Source of the DNA: Arenibacter antarcticus
GTDB lineage: Bacteria; Bacteroidota; Bacteroidia; Flavobacteriales; Flavobacteriaceae
Length of the DNA: 64,000 nt
Assembly (NCBI RefSeq): GCF_041320605.1
Contig: NZ_CP166679.1
Coordinates: 558,001 to 622,000 of the forward strand
Direction of reading: 5' to 3'
Of this stretch, positions 16,464 to 25,971 are shown piece by piece (positions within the stretch are counted from its first letter, which is position 1; each line of letters starts with the position of its first letter). A program made the translations under genes and the position numbers. Below the pieces are notes generated by a model, which was not told the origin of the DNA, ran no database searches, and saw nothing but the letters and a program-made list of their open reading frames with translations.

Positions 16464-18881
16464 TTACTTTTCAATTTCAACCTTATCGATAACAACTTTA
16501 ATATTGACATCGTCACCAATAACGGTAGTTTTTTCAAAGGCTTCCAACTGTGCCCTTACTTCTTCCCGAGTTCCCCTAAAGGTTGTCTCTTCTTTTAGCT
16601 CTTTGCCATCTTTAAGGGTAGTGTAACTTACAATAGCTTGCGCTACATCTTCCGATTCCGAAAGCATTTCAACTTTCACTTCTTTCTTGGCTACGCCTGT
16701 CTCAATTTCATGACCTCCTAAAATAGGTGCAATAACCAAACCAATTAAACAGGTAAGTTTTATTAGGATGTTCATAGAAGGACCGGAAGTATCTTTAAAA
16801 GGATCTCCTACAGTATCTCCAGTAACAGCAGCCTTATGTGCCTCAGATCCTTTATAGGTCATTTCTCCATTAATCTCCACTCCAGCTTCAAATGATTTCT
16901 TAGCATTGTCCCAAGCACCACCAGCGTTGTTCTGGAATATGGCCCACAACACACCAGATACGGTAACACCTGCCATATATCCTCCTAACATTTCTGCGAT
17001 CAATTGGTTGTCGCTACCATAGACCAATTTTCCCAAAAGCACAATAGCGATAGGAAATCCGATAGTCAATATTCCAGGCAACATCATTTCGCGCAAAGCC
17101 GCTTTGGTAGAAATATCCACGCATTTAGCATAGTCCGGCTTCGCAGTTCCTTCCATAATTCCTGGGATTTCTTTAAACTGTCTTCGCACCTCATAAACCA
17201 TGTCCATGGCGGCCTTCCCTACAGAATTCATTGCCAATGCAGAAAATACTACTGGAATCATTCCCCCAACAAAAAGCATCGCCAATACAGGTGCCTTAAA
17301 AATATTTATCCCATCTATCCCGGTAAAGGTTACATAGGCTGCAAATAGGGCTAGGGAGGTCAATGCCGCTGAGGCAATTGCAAATCCTTTTCCAGTTGCT
17401 GCTGTGGTATTCCCTACGGAATCCAAAATATCTGTACGTTCTCTTACAATGGGGTCTTGCTCACTCATTTCGGCAATACCTCCTGCGTTGTCGGCAATAG
17501 GGCCAAAGGCGTCAATAGCCAATTGCATAGCTGTTGTTGCCATCATAGCGGAGGCAGCCAATGCCACCCCATAGAAACCTGCTAGGGCATAAGAAGACCA
17601 TATTGCAGCAGCAAAAACCAATACTGTAGGGAATGTAGAAATCATCCCGGTAGCCAGACCAGCAATAACGTTGGTTCCCGCTCCAGTACTCGATTTTTGA
17701 ACTATTGCCAATACGGGTTTTGTACCTAAACCAGTATAATATTCCGTAATAGAGGAAATAACACCACCTACGACCAAACCAATCACAGTAGCATAGAATA
17801 CTCTAATTGAGGAAATATCTTTTAACCCTTCACCAAAAAATTCCATTTTCATGGTTTCTGGCAACATATAGGTTACCAACACATAGGAAGCGATTAAAGT
17901 AAGCGCTATAGAAACCCAATTCCCCACGTTTAAAGCACCTTGTACTTGCTTTTCCTTGGCATCATTACTATTAATCTTTACCAACATAGTACCGATTATG
18001 GAAAATAAGATTCCGAAACCAGCAATGGTCATAGGCAACAAAATAGGTCCGATCCCACCAAAGGCATCATCTATAGCACCCCCCATATCCTTTATCACAT
18101 AGTTCCCCAATACCATGGCCGCCAAAACGGTAGCCACATAGGAACCGAACAAATCTGCACCCATACCGGCCACATCGCCCACATTATCTCCTACGTTGTC
18201 TGCGATGGTAGCAGGGTTACGCGGATCGTCTTCCGGGATACCAGCTTCTACCTTACCTACTAAATCTGCCCCAACATCCGCAGCCTTGGTGTAAATTCCA
18301 CCTCCAACTCTAGCGAACAAGGCAATGGATTCTGCCCCAAGGGAAAATCCTGCCAAGGTTTCCAACACTATCGTCATATCCTCAGTAGAACTCCAAGTAC
18401 CATTCATAAAGTACTGGAACAAAAGAATAAATGCAGTTGTCAATCCCAATACCGCCAATCCGGCAACACCAAGTCCCATTACGGTTCCTCCACCAAAGGA
18501 CACCTTTAGGGCCTGTGGTAAACTTGTCCTCGCGGCCTGTGTAGTCCTAACGTTAGTCTTAGTAGCTATTTTCATCCCCATGTTTCCTGCAAGTGCAGAG
18601 AAAAATGCTCCAAAAACAAAGGCCACAACAATAAGTATATGGGTTGTTGGCACAATAAAGGACACTGCCGCCAAGGCAATACTGGCACCTATTACAAAGT
18701 ATGTCAATAATTTATATTCGGCTTTCAAAAAAGCTAGGGCACCTTCATAGATATAATCTGAAATTTCTTTCATTCTACCGTCCCCGGCATCTTGTTTTAA
18801 TACCCAAGACCTTTTTACCGCCATAAAGACGAGGCCGATCAATGCCATTATTATTGGCACATAAATAATTATTGATTCCAT
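16464..18881 (-). CDS. hppA: Membrane-bound ion-pumping pyrophosphatase, probably K+-dependent H+-PPase
   Basis: Couples pyrophosphate hydrolysis to ion pumping across the inner membrane. The 805 residues form about 16 membrane helices with the substrate motifs DVGADLVGK (202-210) and [16 protein letters not shown] (228-243). [10 protein letters not shown] carries Ala where K+-independent enzymes have Lys, so K+ dependence is expected. In TM6, GADLFGSY has Gly where Na+-pumping enzymes have Glu, while TM5 reads [10 protein letters not shown] with Glu184 where Ser is usual. This matches, as I recall, the relocated glutamate of the Flavobacterium johnsoniae-type H+-PPase. An extra charged C-terminal domain of about 75 residues follows the last helix. 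Soluble ppa lies just upstream. Confidence 0.95.
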   Translation of the reverse strand: MESIIIYVPIIMALIGLVFMAVKRSWVLKQDAGDGRMKEISDYIYEGALAFLKAEYKLLTYFVIGASIALAAVSFIVPTTHILIVVAFVFGAFFSALAGNMGMKIATKTNVRTTQAARTSLPQALKVSFGGGTVMGLGVAGLAVLGLTTAFILLFQYFMNGTWSSTEDMTIVLETLAGFSLGAESIALFARVGGGIYTKAADVGADLVGKVEAGIPEDDPRNPATIADNVGDNVGDVAGMGADLFGSYVATVLAAMVLGNYVIKDMGGAIDDAFGGIGPILLPMTIAGFGILFSIIGTMLVKINSNDAKEKQVQGALNVGNWVSIALTLIASYVLVTYMLPETMKMEFFGEGLKDISSIRVFYATVIGLVVGGVISSITEYYTGLGTKPVLAIVQKSSTGAGTNVIAGLATGMISTFPTVLVFAAAIWSSYALAGFYGVALAASAMMATTAMQLAIDAFGPIADNAGGIAEMSEQDPIVRERTDILDSVGNTTAATGKGFAIASAALTSLALFAAYVTFTGIDGINIFKAPVLAMLFVGGMIPVVFSALAMNSVGKAAMDMVYEVRRQFKEIPGIMEGTAKPDYAKCVDISTKAALREMMLPGILTIGFPIAIVLLGKLVYGSDNQLIAEMLGGYMAGVTVSGVLWAIFQNNAGGAWDNAKKSFEAGVEINGEMTYKGSEAHKAAVTGDTVGDPFKDTSGPSMNILIKLTCLIGLVIAPILGGHEIETGVAKKEVKVEMLSESEDVAQAIVSYTTLKDGKELKEETTFRGTREEVRAQLEAFEKTTVIGDDVNIKVVIDKVEIEK

Positions 18882-18936
18882 TTATTGATTATTAGTTGAT
18901 TATTTAGGGGGATAAAAGTAATAAAATAAGCGAGAA

Positions 18937-18971
18937 TAAAAAAAGCAATATTATTTAGACAATATTGCTTT
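18937..18971 (-). terminator. Rho-independent terminator after ppa
   Basis: The minus strand has an 11-bp perfect stem, AAAGCAATATT / AATATTGCTTT, with an 8-nt loop and then a run of T. It lies between ppa and hppA, so the two pyrophosphatases are probably transcribed separately. Confidence 0.78.
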
Positions 18972-18993
18972 AAAACTATTTAAATTTTAAGGT

Positions 18994-19524
18994 TTAATAC
19001 TTTATGCTCACATCTTTAACTGGAACATCACTATCCTTAAATCTTTGTATACATTTGGCCACAATATCCTTAGCATCTTGCAATTGCCCCCATCCGCCAA
19101 CATCTACCTTCTTTTTTTCCAAATCCTTGTACACCTTAAAAAAGTGTTCAATCTCCTTTATAAGATGTGGATTTAACTCATTTAAATCATTGACCCTATT
19201 CCACACGGGATCAGATACTGGTACACATATTACTTTTTCATCCGGACCTTTTTCATCGGTCATATGAAATACACCTATTGGCTTTACCTCCATAACACAT
19301 CCGGGAAAAGTGGCCTCTGTAACTAACACCAACACATCTAACGGATCTCCGTCCAATGCAAGTGTTTCCGGTATAAAACCGTAATCAGCAGGATACATCA
19401 TAGAGGAAAATATCATCCTATCATAACGAATCTTCTTTAATTCAAAATCGTATTCATACTTATTCCTGCTACCTTTTGGAATTTCAATCAATACGTCGAA
19501 CGAGGTAATCTCATCACTATTCAT
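18994..19524 (-). CDS. ppa: Soluble inorganic pyrophosphatase (family I)
   Basis: Hydrolyses pyrophosphate to phosphate in the cytoplasm. The 176 residues match the length of bacterial family I enzymes. Visible active-site elements: IEIPKGSRNKYEYD, YPADYGFIPET, and the metal-binding signature DGDPLDVLVLV (about residues 59-69), plus KVICVPVSDP. It is followed by the membrane pyrophosphatase gene, giving the cell dissipative and energy-conserving PPi hydrolysis from one locus, although a terminator separates them. Confidence 0.96.
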   Translation of the reverse strand: MNSDEITSFDVLIEIPKGSRNKYEYDFELKKIRYDRMIFSSMMYPADYGFIPETLALDGDPLDVLVLVTEATFPGCVMEVKPIGVFHMTDEKGPDEKVICVPVSDPVWNRVNDLNELNPHLIKEIEHFFKVYKDLEKKKVDVGGWGQLQDAKDIVAKCIQRFKDSDVPVKDVSIKY

Positions 19525-19599
19525 AAGCTTATTTTTATACTATTTAATTTTTATATTTCAATTTAATAAATAATTCTTTGGCAACCCTTAAAAATCTAT

Positions 19600-22095
19600 T
19601 TAGAAATGAAACCCAAACGATCCGGTCACTCCAAAAGGCCTTGCATCGGGAGCATTCAAATAGTTGCCCCTAAAATTAAAATCGATCCTCAAGAACTTAA
19701 AAATATTACCTACTCCAACGGAATATTCCCAATAAGGAGTACCTGAGGGCGCCATTAACGGAATATTTACCGGGCCGCTCAATACTTTATTTTCATCAGA
19801 CAATTCACCCCATACTCCTCTCACTCCTATTATCTCCCTTAAATTCCATTCCCTAATCACGGGGATCCTAGAAAAAAGTCGCCCATTAAAATTATGCTCC
19901 AAATGTACCGACGCATAGGTATCGGTAATAAATTCATAAAAATTCAGGTTAGAAAAGGTATTGTACACCGAGAAAAAGGTCTGATTTCCAGGAATGGCAT
20001 TTAAAAGACCCAAGGGTACTTCGCCATAGGTCTTTCCTAATTCTACCGTACTCAACAACCTACCATAGCCTCCCACCTGCCAAGGCTGAGTATAGCTGAA
20101 CTGAATTTTCTTATAGTCGAAATCGCTTTCCAAAACATCCTTCACCCCATTGGTATAGGACAAGAACAGGGTACTATAATTATCGTTGATATTTCTTCTT
20201 TCCACCCCATTACCTATTGTTCGTTTTCCGGGGGTATAGATTAAAACGGTGTTGATATCAAACTGTTTAATTTCCGAAGACACCCCGGTTGGAGACAACG
20301 GATCTAAATAATCCAAACTAAACACCTCTGGCAGGGCTGAACTTAGTGTTCTAAAGCTACTACCCACACCGATCCTCAGGTTGGTGACCGGCTCCATTTC
20401 CATATTAAAGGTAGACAGGTTGATATTGGTAAGTCGGTCATTAGAGCCTACTGTAAAGACCGAAGACGATGCGATACTTCGCCCCAACACATCGTTGGTA
20501 GCGGTTAAACTAAGTCCCAATTGCTCTACATCCCTCCGGTTACCCCCAGATAGTATTAAACGACTGCGTTTATCTACCAAGAATTTTGCTGAAAATCCAT
20601 ATTTCACTTTATCATCCCCAAAACCATAGGCCATATATCCTTCTAGTCGCCAGGGGTCATTTTGTCCAAAATAGGTCCTTGCCCCTGCCCTAAGACGCAC
20701 TCCCTCTGCCTCATTGTACCCGAATACACCGAATACTTCCCCTAAATCCAAGTTCCATTTGTCTATTTCAACATATCCGGAACCCAATATACTCACCAAA
20801 TTATAGTAGCTCTTAAACTTGGGAACCGTTTTTAAGGTATCCAATAATTTATAGATTCCCTTTTCATCCTTATTTAAGGACTCTAATCGATTGGCTTCCC
20901 AAAAGGAATCCTCCTTGTTCAGCACTAGGGGATCAAATGGATCGGTTTTAGCCTTATAAAATTCTTTTGGATTGGCCTTATTAAAAAGGTGATTGTCGTA
21001 CACGGTAGTCCGCTTTCCGTATACTCCACGAGATTCCTCCTTTTTAGAAAAGCTGAAATCGGACAACATATGATCCCTTTTCAACAAGAATACAGAATCG
21101 TTTACCACATCAAATTCCTGTTCTATATAGATTTCCTTGACCCAGTTGATATTGGCGCTCTTGGTCACCGCCAGATTAATATTTTTAACCGCATAGGTGG
21201 TATCGTTTACCCAAAAGTTACCCTTAAAGGTCAATTCGTTCTTTCTTCTAGGATAGTAAACAATATTATAGCACCATTTATTATCGATATAGGCACTATC
21301 GGACAATACATAATTATAGGTATCCACACCCGTTCTGGACAAAGGGCTTGTAAAACTTTTATCAAAAAATTTCAGGTAGTTATTATAGATATCATAATCT
21401 GAATACAGATCCTCGATAAAGGCGATGATTGCTTGATTATTGTTAAATCCCGAGTTTTTACTACCCAGTACGTCCTCTTTCACCAATTTGGAAACATTGT
21501 CCCCATAGACTTTGGAAAAGGTTTCATTCAGAAATATGGGCAAATAAGTCTTTCCCGTTATCCTAGAAGTATCTAAATCATTAAAAACGAATTCTAACCC
21601 CCTAAAGACCCTACTTTTCATTAAAGCACTGTCTATTGTATTTAAGTCGAACTCTATCTTTTCGTATTTATCGTATTGATATTGATCGAACATATACAAT
21701 CCATTGTTCCGTTTTTTAGCCCAGATCTTTTTAAGGATATCGATGGCTGGATTATTTTTTTTATCTGTTTTTCCTACATACACCACTACTTCATTGAGTT
21801 GCTCACTGGCTTCGAGCATTACAATTCGCATCGCAACAGTTACCTTCTTGGTAAGTGGAATCTCTTGGGATTCGTATCCAATAAACGAAATTAACAGGGT
21901 GTCATGGGTAGTGTCTGATTCCATATAGAACCTCCCATTATCATTGGTAATGGTCCCTTCGTAAGAATTTTTGAACAAGACATTGGCAAAGGCCACAGGT
22001 TCTCCATCTTCATCTACAACCACACCACCTACCTTGGTCTGGGAAAAGGTGGATTGAAGCGCTCCAAAAAGTATGAATAAAAGGATTGTTCTCAT
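19600..22095 (-). CDS. DUF5686 / carboxypeptidase-regulatory-like outer membrane protein
   Basis: I chose the ATG at 22095 (831 residues, MRTILLFILFGALQSTFSQ as signal peptide); a -7 box at 22107-22114 would fall inside the coding region if the ATG at 22119 were used. After the signal peptide comes a carboxypeptidase-regulatory-like domain (VGGVVVDEDGEPVAFANVLFK), then the long DUF5686 region with strands of a surface barrel and a C-terminal GSFGFHF ending in Phe, as in proteins inserted by BamA. The family is common in Bacteroidota and lacks a defined function. Likely an outer membrane protein. Confidence 0.85.
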   Translation of the reverse strand: MRTILLFILFGALQSTFSQTKVGGVVVDEDGEPVAFANVLFKNSYEGTITNDNGRFYMESDTTHDTLLISFIGYESQEIPLTKKVTVAMRIVMLEASEQLNEVVVYVGKTDKKNNPAIDILKKIWAKKRNNGLYMFDQYQYDKYEKIEFDLNTIDSALMKSRVFRGLEFVFNDLDTSRITGKTYLPIFLNETFSKVYGDNVSKLVKEDVLGSKNSGFNNNQAIIAFIEDLYSDYDIYNNYLKFFDKSFTSPLSRTGVDTYNYVLSDSAYIDNKWCYNIVYYPRRKNELTFKGNFWVNDTTYAVKNINLAVTKSANINWVKEIYIEQEFDVVNDSVFLLKRDHMLSDFSFSKKEESRGVYGKRTTVYDNHLFNKANPKEFYKAKTDPFDPLVLNKEDSFWEANRLESLNKDEKGIYKLLDTLKTVPKFKSYYNLVSILGSGYVEIDKWNLDLGEVFGVFGYNEAEGVRLRAGARTYFGQNDPWRLEGYMAYGFGDDKVKYGFSAKFLVDKRSRLILSGGNRRDVEQLGLSLTATNDVLGRSIASSSVFTVGSNDRLTNINLSTFNMEMEPVTNLRIGVGSSFRTLSSALPEVFSLDYLDPLSPTGVSSEIKQFDINTVLIYTPGKRTIGNGVERRNINDNYSTLFLSYTNGVKDVLESDFDYKKIQFSYTQPWQVGGYGRLLSTVELGKTYGEVPLGLLNAIPGNQTFFSVYNTFSNLNFYEFITDTYASVHLEHNFNGRLFSRIPVIREWNLREIIGVRGVWGELSDENKVLSGPVNIPLMAPSGTPYWEYSVGVGNIFKFLRIDFNFRGNYLNAPDARPFGVTGSFGFHF

Positions 22096-22106
22096 GGTCT
22101 TATTTG

Positions 22107-22114
22107 TAAAACCT
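22107..22114 (-). promoter_or_regulatory. Promoter -7 box of the DUF5686 gene
   Basis: TAATTTTG on the minus strand matches TAnnTTTG. It leaves a very short leader before the ATG at 22095 and supports that start. The -33 element is not clear. Confidence 0.5.
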
Positions 22115-22261
22115 ACCAAAATTATGCCGAAATGTCAAAAAAGAAAGGGGTGGGTAAAACGGCAGCTACCTACTTTATTTTACTGGAATACTTATAGTAT
22201 AAAAGCTTCGTCAACGATAATTGAACGCTAACGAAGCTAAAAAACTTGTTTAAATGGTAGC

Positions 22262-23242
22262 TTATTTTTTATACATTACTTTTTTCACTGCTCTGATCAC
22301 GTCCTCATGATTAGGCAACCATTCTGCCAAAAGCACGGGAGAATATGGCGCCGGAGTATCGGCAGTGTTTATTTTGGCGATCGGTGCATCTAAGTAATCA
22401 AATGCATTTGCTTGTATGTAATAGGTGATTTCAGTTGCCACATTCCCAAAGGGCCAGGCTTCTTCCAAAATGACCAATCTATTAGTTTTCTTTACGGATT
22501 TCAACACCATATCGTAATCCAATGGCTTTACCGTACGCAAGTCTATTATTTCTAGACTAATACCTTCTTTAGCCAATTCATCGGCAGCCTTGTCCGCTTC
22601 CTTAATTATCTTTCCAAAAGAAACTATAGTAACATCTGTTCCTTCCCTTCTAATATCTGCAACACCTAAAGGTATGGTATATTCCCCTTCAGGAACCTCA
22701 CCTTTATCGCCATACATTTGCTCGGATTCCATGAAAATAACCGGATCATTGTCACGTATGGCCGATTTCAACAATCCTTTGGCATCCTTGGGATTGGAGG
22801 GAACCACAACTTTTAGTCCAGGGCAGTTTGCAAACCAGCTCTCAAAGGCTTGTGAATGCGTTGCTCCCAATTGCCCTGCAGAACCGGTTGGTCCACGAAA
22901 AACAATAGGACAATTAAACTGACCACCTGACATTTGTCTGATCTTCGCAGCATTGTTTATGATTTGATCTATCCCTACCAAGGAAAAGTTGAAGGTCATA
23001 AACTCTATAATGGGTCTATTACCGGTCATGGCAGAACCTATTCCAATACCTGAAAAGCCAAGCTCTGATATAGGCGTGTCAATTACTCTCTCGGGGCCGA
23101 ACTCATCCAACATTCCCTTAGAAGCCTTATAGGCTCCGTTGTATTCCGCAACTTCCTCTCCCATCAAGTAAATGGACTCGTCCCTTCTCATCTCTTCGGA
23201 CATTGCCTCTTGAATAGCTTCCCTAAACTGTAGTGTTTTCAT
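22262..23242 (-). CDS. pdhB: Pyruvate dehydrogenase E1 component, beta subunit
   Basis: The beta subunit of the thiamine-diphosphate E1 enzyme of the pyruvate (2-oxoacid) dehydrogenase complex, 326 residues. Landmarks: MGEEVAEYNGAYK, RVIDTPISELGFSGIGIG with the catalytic-site glutamate, the FRGPTGSAGQLGATHSQAFE segment, and IIDLRTVKPLDYD in the transketolase C-terminal domain. The alpha subunit and E2 are not adjacent; in many Flavobacteriaceae E1-alpha and E2 form a separate operon. Transcribed divergently from etfB. Confidence 0.93.
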   Translation of the reverse strand: MKTLQFREAIQEAMSEEMRRDESIYLMGEEVAEYNGAYKASKGMLDEFGPERVIDTPISELGFSGIGIGSAMTGNRPIIEFMTFNFSLVGIDQIINNAAKIRQMSGGQFNCPIVFRGPTGSAGQLGATHSQAFESWFANCPGLKVVVPSNPKDAKGLLKSAIRDNDPVIFMESEQMYGDKGEVPEGEYTIPLGVADIRREGTDVTIVSFGKIIKEADKAADELAKEGISLEIIDLRTVKPLDYDMVLKSVKKTNRLVILEEAWPFGNVATEITYYIQANAFDYLDAPIAKINTADTPAPYSPVLLAEWLPNHEDVIRAVKKVMYKK

Positions 23243-23284
23243 CTGTAAACTTGAATTCTTTTGTTAAAATTCTAAAAGTGCAAG

Positions 23285-23292
23285 CAAAAATA
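23285..23292 (-). promoter_or_regulatory. Promoter -7 box of pdhB
   Basis: TATTTTTG on the minus strand matches TAnnTTTG and lies about 43 nt upstream of the pdhB ATG. No properly spaced -33 TTTG is obvious. Confidence 0.55.
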
Positions 23293-23344
23293 GGAAATAA
23301 TATATCAATACTAAGAGGTAAATTATTAAAAATGCTTCAAAATA

Positions 23345-23362
23345 TACTATGCATGCATAGTA
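23345..23362. promoter_or_regulatory. 18-bp perfect palindrome in the pdhB/etfB intergenic region
   Basis: TACTATGCATGCATAGTA is a perfect inverted repeat without spacer, 63 bp upstream of the etfB start and 103 bp upstream of the pdhB start. Length and symmetry fit an operator for a dimeric helix-turn-helix repressor (TetR or GntR type). No T-run follows, so it is not a terminator. The regulator is unknown. Confidence 0.5.
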
Positions 23363-23424
23363 ATTCAAAAATTATTGAGTATCTTAGCAATGTTTCAAAA
23401 AACCGATTTAAAAAATATATTCAT

Positions 23425-24171
23425 ATGAAAATTTTAGTATGCATAAGTAATGTCCCCGATACTACGTCTAAAATTAATTTTACCGATGGCAACACCAAGT
23501 TTGATAGTAATGGAGTGCAATTTGTAATTAATCCAAACGACGAATTTGGCCTTACAAGGGCCATGTGGTTCAAAGAAAAACAAGGAGCAACTGTACATGT
23601 TGCCACGGTAGGTGGGCCTACTACGGAACCTACCATAAGAAAGGCACTTGCCATTGGAGCGGACGAGGCCATTAGGGTAAATGCGGAACCCTTAGACGGA
23701 TATTTTGTTGCAGAACAATTGGCAGCCGTAGTAAAAAACGGGGCCTATGACCTAGTGATTGCCGGTAGGGAATCTATAGATTACAATGGCGGTATGGTAC
23801 CTGGGATATTGGCTACTTTATTGGGCATGAATTTTATAAATACCTGTATCAGTTTAGAAATTGAAGGAGAGACAGCAACTGCGGTAAGGGAAATAGATGG
23901 CGGAAAAGAAAAATTAACCACTAGCCTTCCTTTGGTTATTGGAGGACAAAAAGGTTTAGTGGCCGAAAGCGACCTTAGGATTCCCAATATGAGAGGGATA
24001 ATGATGGCTCGACAGAAAAAACTAAATGTGGTAGAACCCGTTGGAACCGAAATCACGACAGAAGATGTTGCTTTTGACAAACCGGCTCCAAAAGGAAGTA
24101 TCAAACTGGTAGCGGCCGATAATTTGGACGAGTTGATCAATCTTTTGCACAACGAGGCCAAGGTAATCTAA
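23425..24171 (+). CDS. etfB: Electron transfer flavoprotein, beta subunit
   Basis: The ETF beta subunit binds AMP and, with EtfA, carries electrons from acyl-CoA and other dehydrogenases to the quinone pool. I chose the ATG at 23425 (248 residues, MKILVCISNVPDTTSKINF); the open frame extends 64 codons upstream but that part crosses the palindrome and has no family resemblance. Seen motifs: VINPNDEFGL, ALAIGADEAIRV, DLVIAGRESIDYNGGMVPG (ETF signature region) and IPNMRGIMMARQK. It is followed by etfA after 97 bp. Confidence 0.95.
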   Translation: MKILVCISNVPDTTSKINFTDGNTKFDSNGVQFVINPNDEFGLTRAMWFKEKQGATVHVATVGGPTTEPTIRKALAIGADEAIRVNAEPLDGYFVAEQLAAVVKNGAYDLVIAGRESIDYNGGMVPGILATLLGMNFINTCISLEIEGETATAVREIDGGKEKLTTSLPLVIGGQKGLVAESDLRIPNMRGIMMARQKKLNVVEPVGTEITTEDVAFDKPAPKGSIKLVAADNLDELINLLHNEAKVI

Positions 24172-24268
24172 AATAGAGCTTACCAATTGATGGGGTATCA
24201 TAATAAAATAATGCATCGATTGGAGTTTTTACCAAAATCGATTTAAAAAAATAAAAAATAAAACAACT

Positions 24269-25237
24269 ATGTCAGTTCTAGTATATACGGAGTCCGAAAA
24301 CGGAAAATTTAAAAAGAATGCCACTGAAGTAGCCTCTTTCGCCCATGAGGTGGCCAGACAAATGGATACTACCGCCACAGCGGTCTCCATCAATGCCAAC
24401 GACTCGGGAAACATGGGAGACTATGGGATATCCAAGGTTTTGAATGTTACCGACGAAAAATTAAAGACCTTTAACGCTCAGGCCTACGCCCATGTGCTAA
24501 AACAGGCTGCCGAAAAAGAAGGTGCCAAGGTCATTATAGTAAGCTCCAGTACAGACACCAAATTTTTGGCTCCAATTTTAACGGCGCTTCTAAAAGGTGG
24601 ATATGTTCCTAACGTGGTAGCGGCACCCGATAGTATTTCTCCATTTAAGGTAAAGCGAACCGTATTTAGTAACAAAGGTTTTGCACATACGGAACTTAAA
24701 TCCGATATTAAAGTAATTGGTGTTTCCAACAATGCCTTTGGAAGTGTTGAAAACAAGACCACTGCCACCGTAGAGAGCTTTAGTCCTTCGCTAGATGGGA
24801 ATATTTTTGGCACTACTTCAGTATCTATAGATAAGGTAGTTGGCAAGGCAACCATCGCTGATGCCGATATTGTTGTTTCTGGTGGACGAGGTCTTAAGGG
24901 TCCAGAAAACTGGGGAATGATAGAAGAATTGGCCGAAGTACTAGGAGCTGCTACTGCTTGCTCCAAACCTGTTTCTGACCTAGGCTGGAGGCCACATGGG
25001 GAACACGTAGGGCAAACTGGGAAGCCGGTAGCCAGCAACTTATATATTGCAATAGGCATATCTGGCGCCATTCAACATTTGGCAGGAGTAAGTGCTTCCA
25101 AGGTAAAAGTAGTCATCAACTCCGACCCTGAAGCCCCATTTTTTAAGGCTGCAGACTACGGTGTGGTAGGGGATGCTTTTGAAGTAGTTCCCACGCTAAT
25201 AGAAAAATTAAAGAAATTTAAGACTCAAAACGCTTAA
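24269..25237 (+). CDS. etfA: Electron transfer flavoprotein, alpha subunit
   Basis: FAD-binding partner of EtfB, 322 residues. The C-terminal FAD domain is intact: VVSGGRGLKGPENW, then CSKPVSDLGWRPHGEHVGQTGK, the signature LYIAIGISGAIQHLAG, and VVINSDPEAPFFKAADYGVVGD. The order etfB-etfA, the spacing and the strand fit one transcript. A strong hairpin terminator follows the gene. Confidence 0.96.
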   Translation: MSVLVYTESENGKFKKNATEVASFAHEVARQMDTTATAVSINANDSGNMGDYGISKVLNVTDEKLKTFNAQAYAHVLKQAAEKEGAKVIIVSSSTDTKFLAPILTALLKGGYVPNVVAAPDSISPFKVKRTVFSNKGFAHTELKSDIKVIGVSNNAFGSVENKTTATVESFSPSLDGNIFGTTSVSIDKVVGKATIADADIVVSGGRGLKGPENWGMIEELAEVLGAATACSKPVSDLGWRPHGEHVGQTGKPVASNLYIAIGISGAIQHLAGVSASKVKVVINSDPEAPFFKAADYGVVGDAFEVVPTLIEKLKKFKTQNA

Positions 25238-25263
25238 TTTTCGTTAAATTGTGCCCCTTAAAG

Positions 25264-25313
25264 GGCTGTGCAAATCCACTAGGTCCTTCCTGTAATTTGT
25301 ACAGCCTTTTTTT
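25264..25313 (+). terminator. Rho-independent terminator after etfA
   Basis: A 12-bp stem (GGCTGTGCAAAT / ATTTGTACAGCC, one G-U pair) with a 19-nt loop is followed by seven T. It ends only 13 nt before the start of the next gene, so it could also act in that gene's leader. Confidence 0.82.
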
Positions 25314-25326
25314 AGTTTATATACTT

Positions 25327-25956
25327 ATGAGTCTAGTTAGATTAAAAATAAAGGGGATTTCCTATAGCCAAACGCAAAATGGTGCCTATGCCCTTATATT
25401 GAATGAAGTGGAGGGTGATCGAAAATTGCCTATTGTTATTGGTGCCTTTGAAGCCCAATCCATTGCCATTGCTCTGGAGAAAGAAATTAAGCCTCCCAGG
25501 CCCTTGACCCATGATCTTTTTAAGAATTTTGCCGACCGATTTGACATTGTCATCAAACAGGTCATTATACATAAATTGGTAGATGGTGTCTTTTACTCCA
25601 GTATTATTTGCGAGCGAGATAAAATAGAAGAAATTATAGATGCCAGAACCAGCGATGCCATTGCTTTGGCCCTTAGGTTCAACGCCCCTATTTTTACTTA
25701 TAAGACCATCCTAGACAAGGCGGGAATTTTCCTTAAATTTTCTTCCAAAGAAAAGGAAAAGGATGAATCTGATGATAGTATTATGGTGGACGAGATACTA
25801 CAAGAAGGGGAAACAGTAGAGATAAATCCTGGTTCTAAGGACATGTACCTAGAACTTAGCTTGGAGGAACTGTATACAGAACTCGACAAAGCGGTTGCCA
25901 GCGAAGATTACGAAAAGGCTGCAAAACTTAGGGATGAAATTTCCAAACGCAAATAG
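25327..25956 (+). CDS. Bifunctional nuclease family protein with UVR domain
   Basis: 209 residues from the ATG at 25327 (MSLVRLKIKGISYSQTQNGAY); the longer frame back to 25249 would cross the terminator. Residues 1 to about 135 form the BFN (DUF151) domain, recognised by LPIVIGAFEAQSIAIALE and by RTSDAIALALRFNAPIF. The last 35 residues are a UVR motif (YTELDKAVASEDYEKAAKLRDEI), as found in UvrB/UvrC-interacting proteins. BFN proteins were described as having DNase and RNase activity; the cellular role here is not known. nupC starts 15 bp after the stop. Confidence 0.85.
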   Translation: MSLVRLKIKGISYSQTQNGAYALILNEVEGDRKLPIVIGAFEAQSIAIALEKEIKPPRPLTHDLFKNFADRFDIVIKQVIIHKLVDGVFYSSIICERDKIEEIIDARTSDAIALALRFNAPIFTYKTILDKAGIFLKFSSKEKEKDESDDSIMVDEILQEGETVEINPGSKDMYLELSLEELYTELDKAVASEDYEKAAKLRDEISKRK

Positions 25957-25971
25957 TCCAAACATTACTTA

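Noticed and set aside
23233-23424. Upstream extension of etfB
   Set aside because: The first 64 codons cross the palindrome and the pdhB start and have no EtfB-like sequence.
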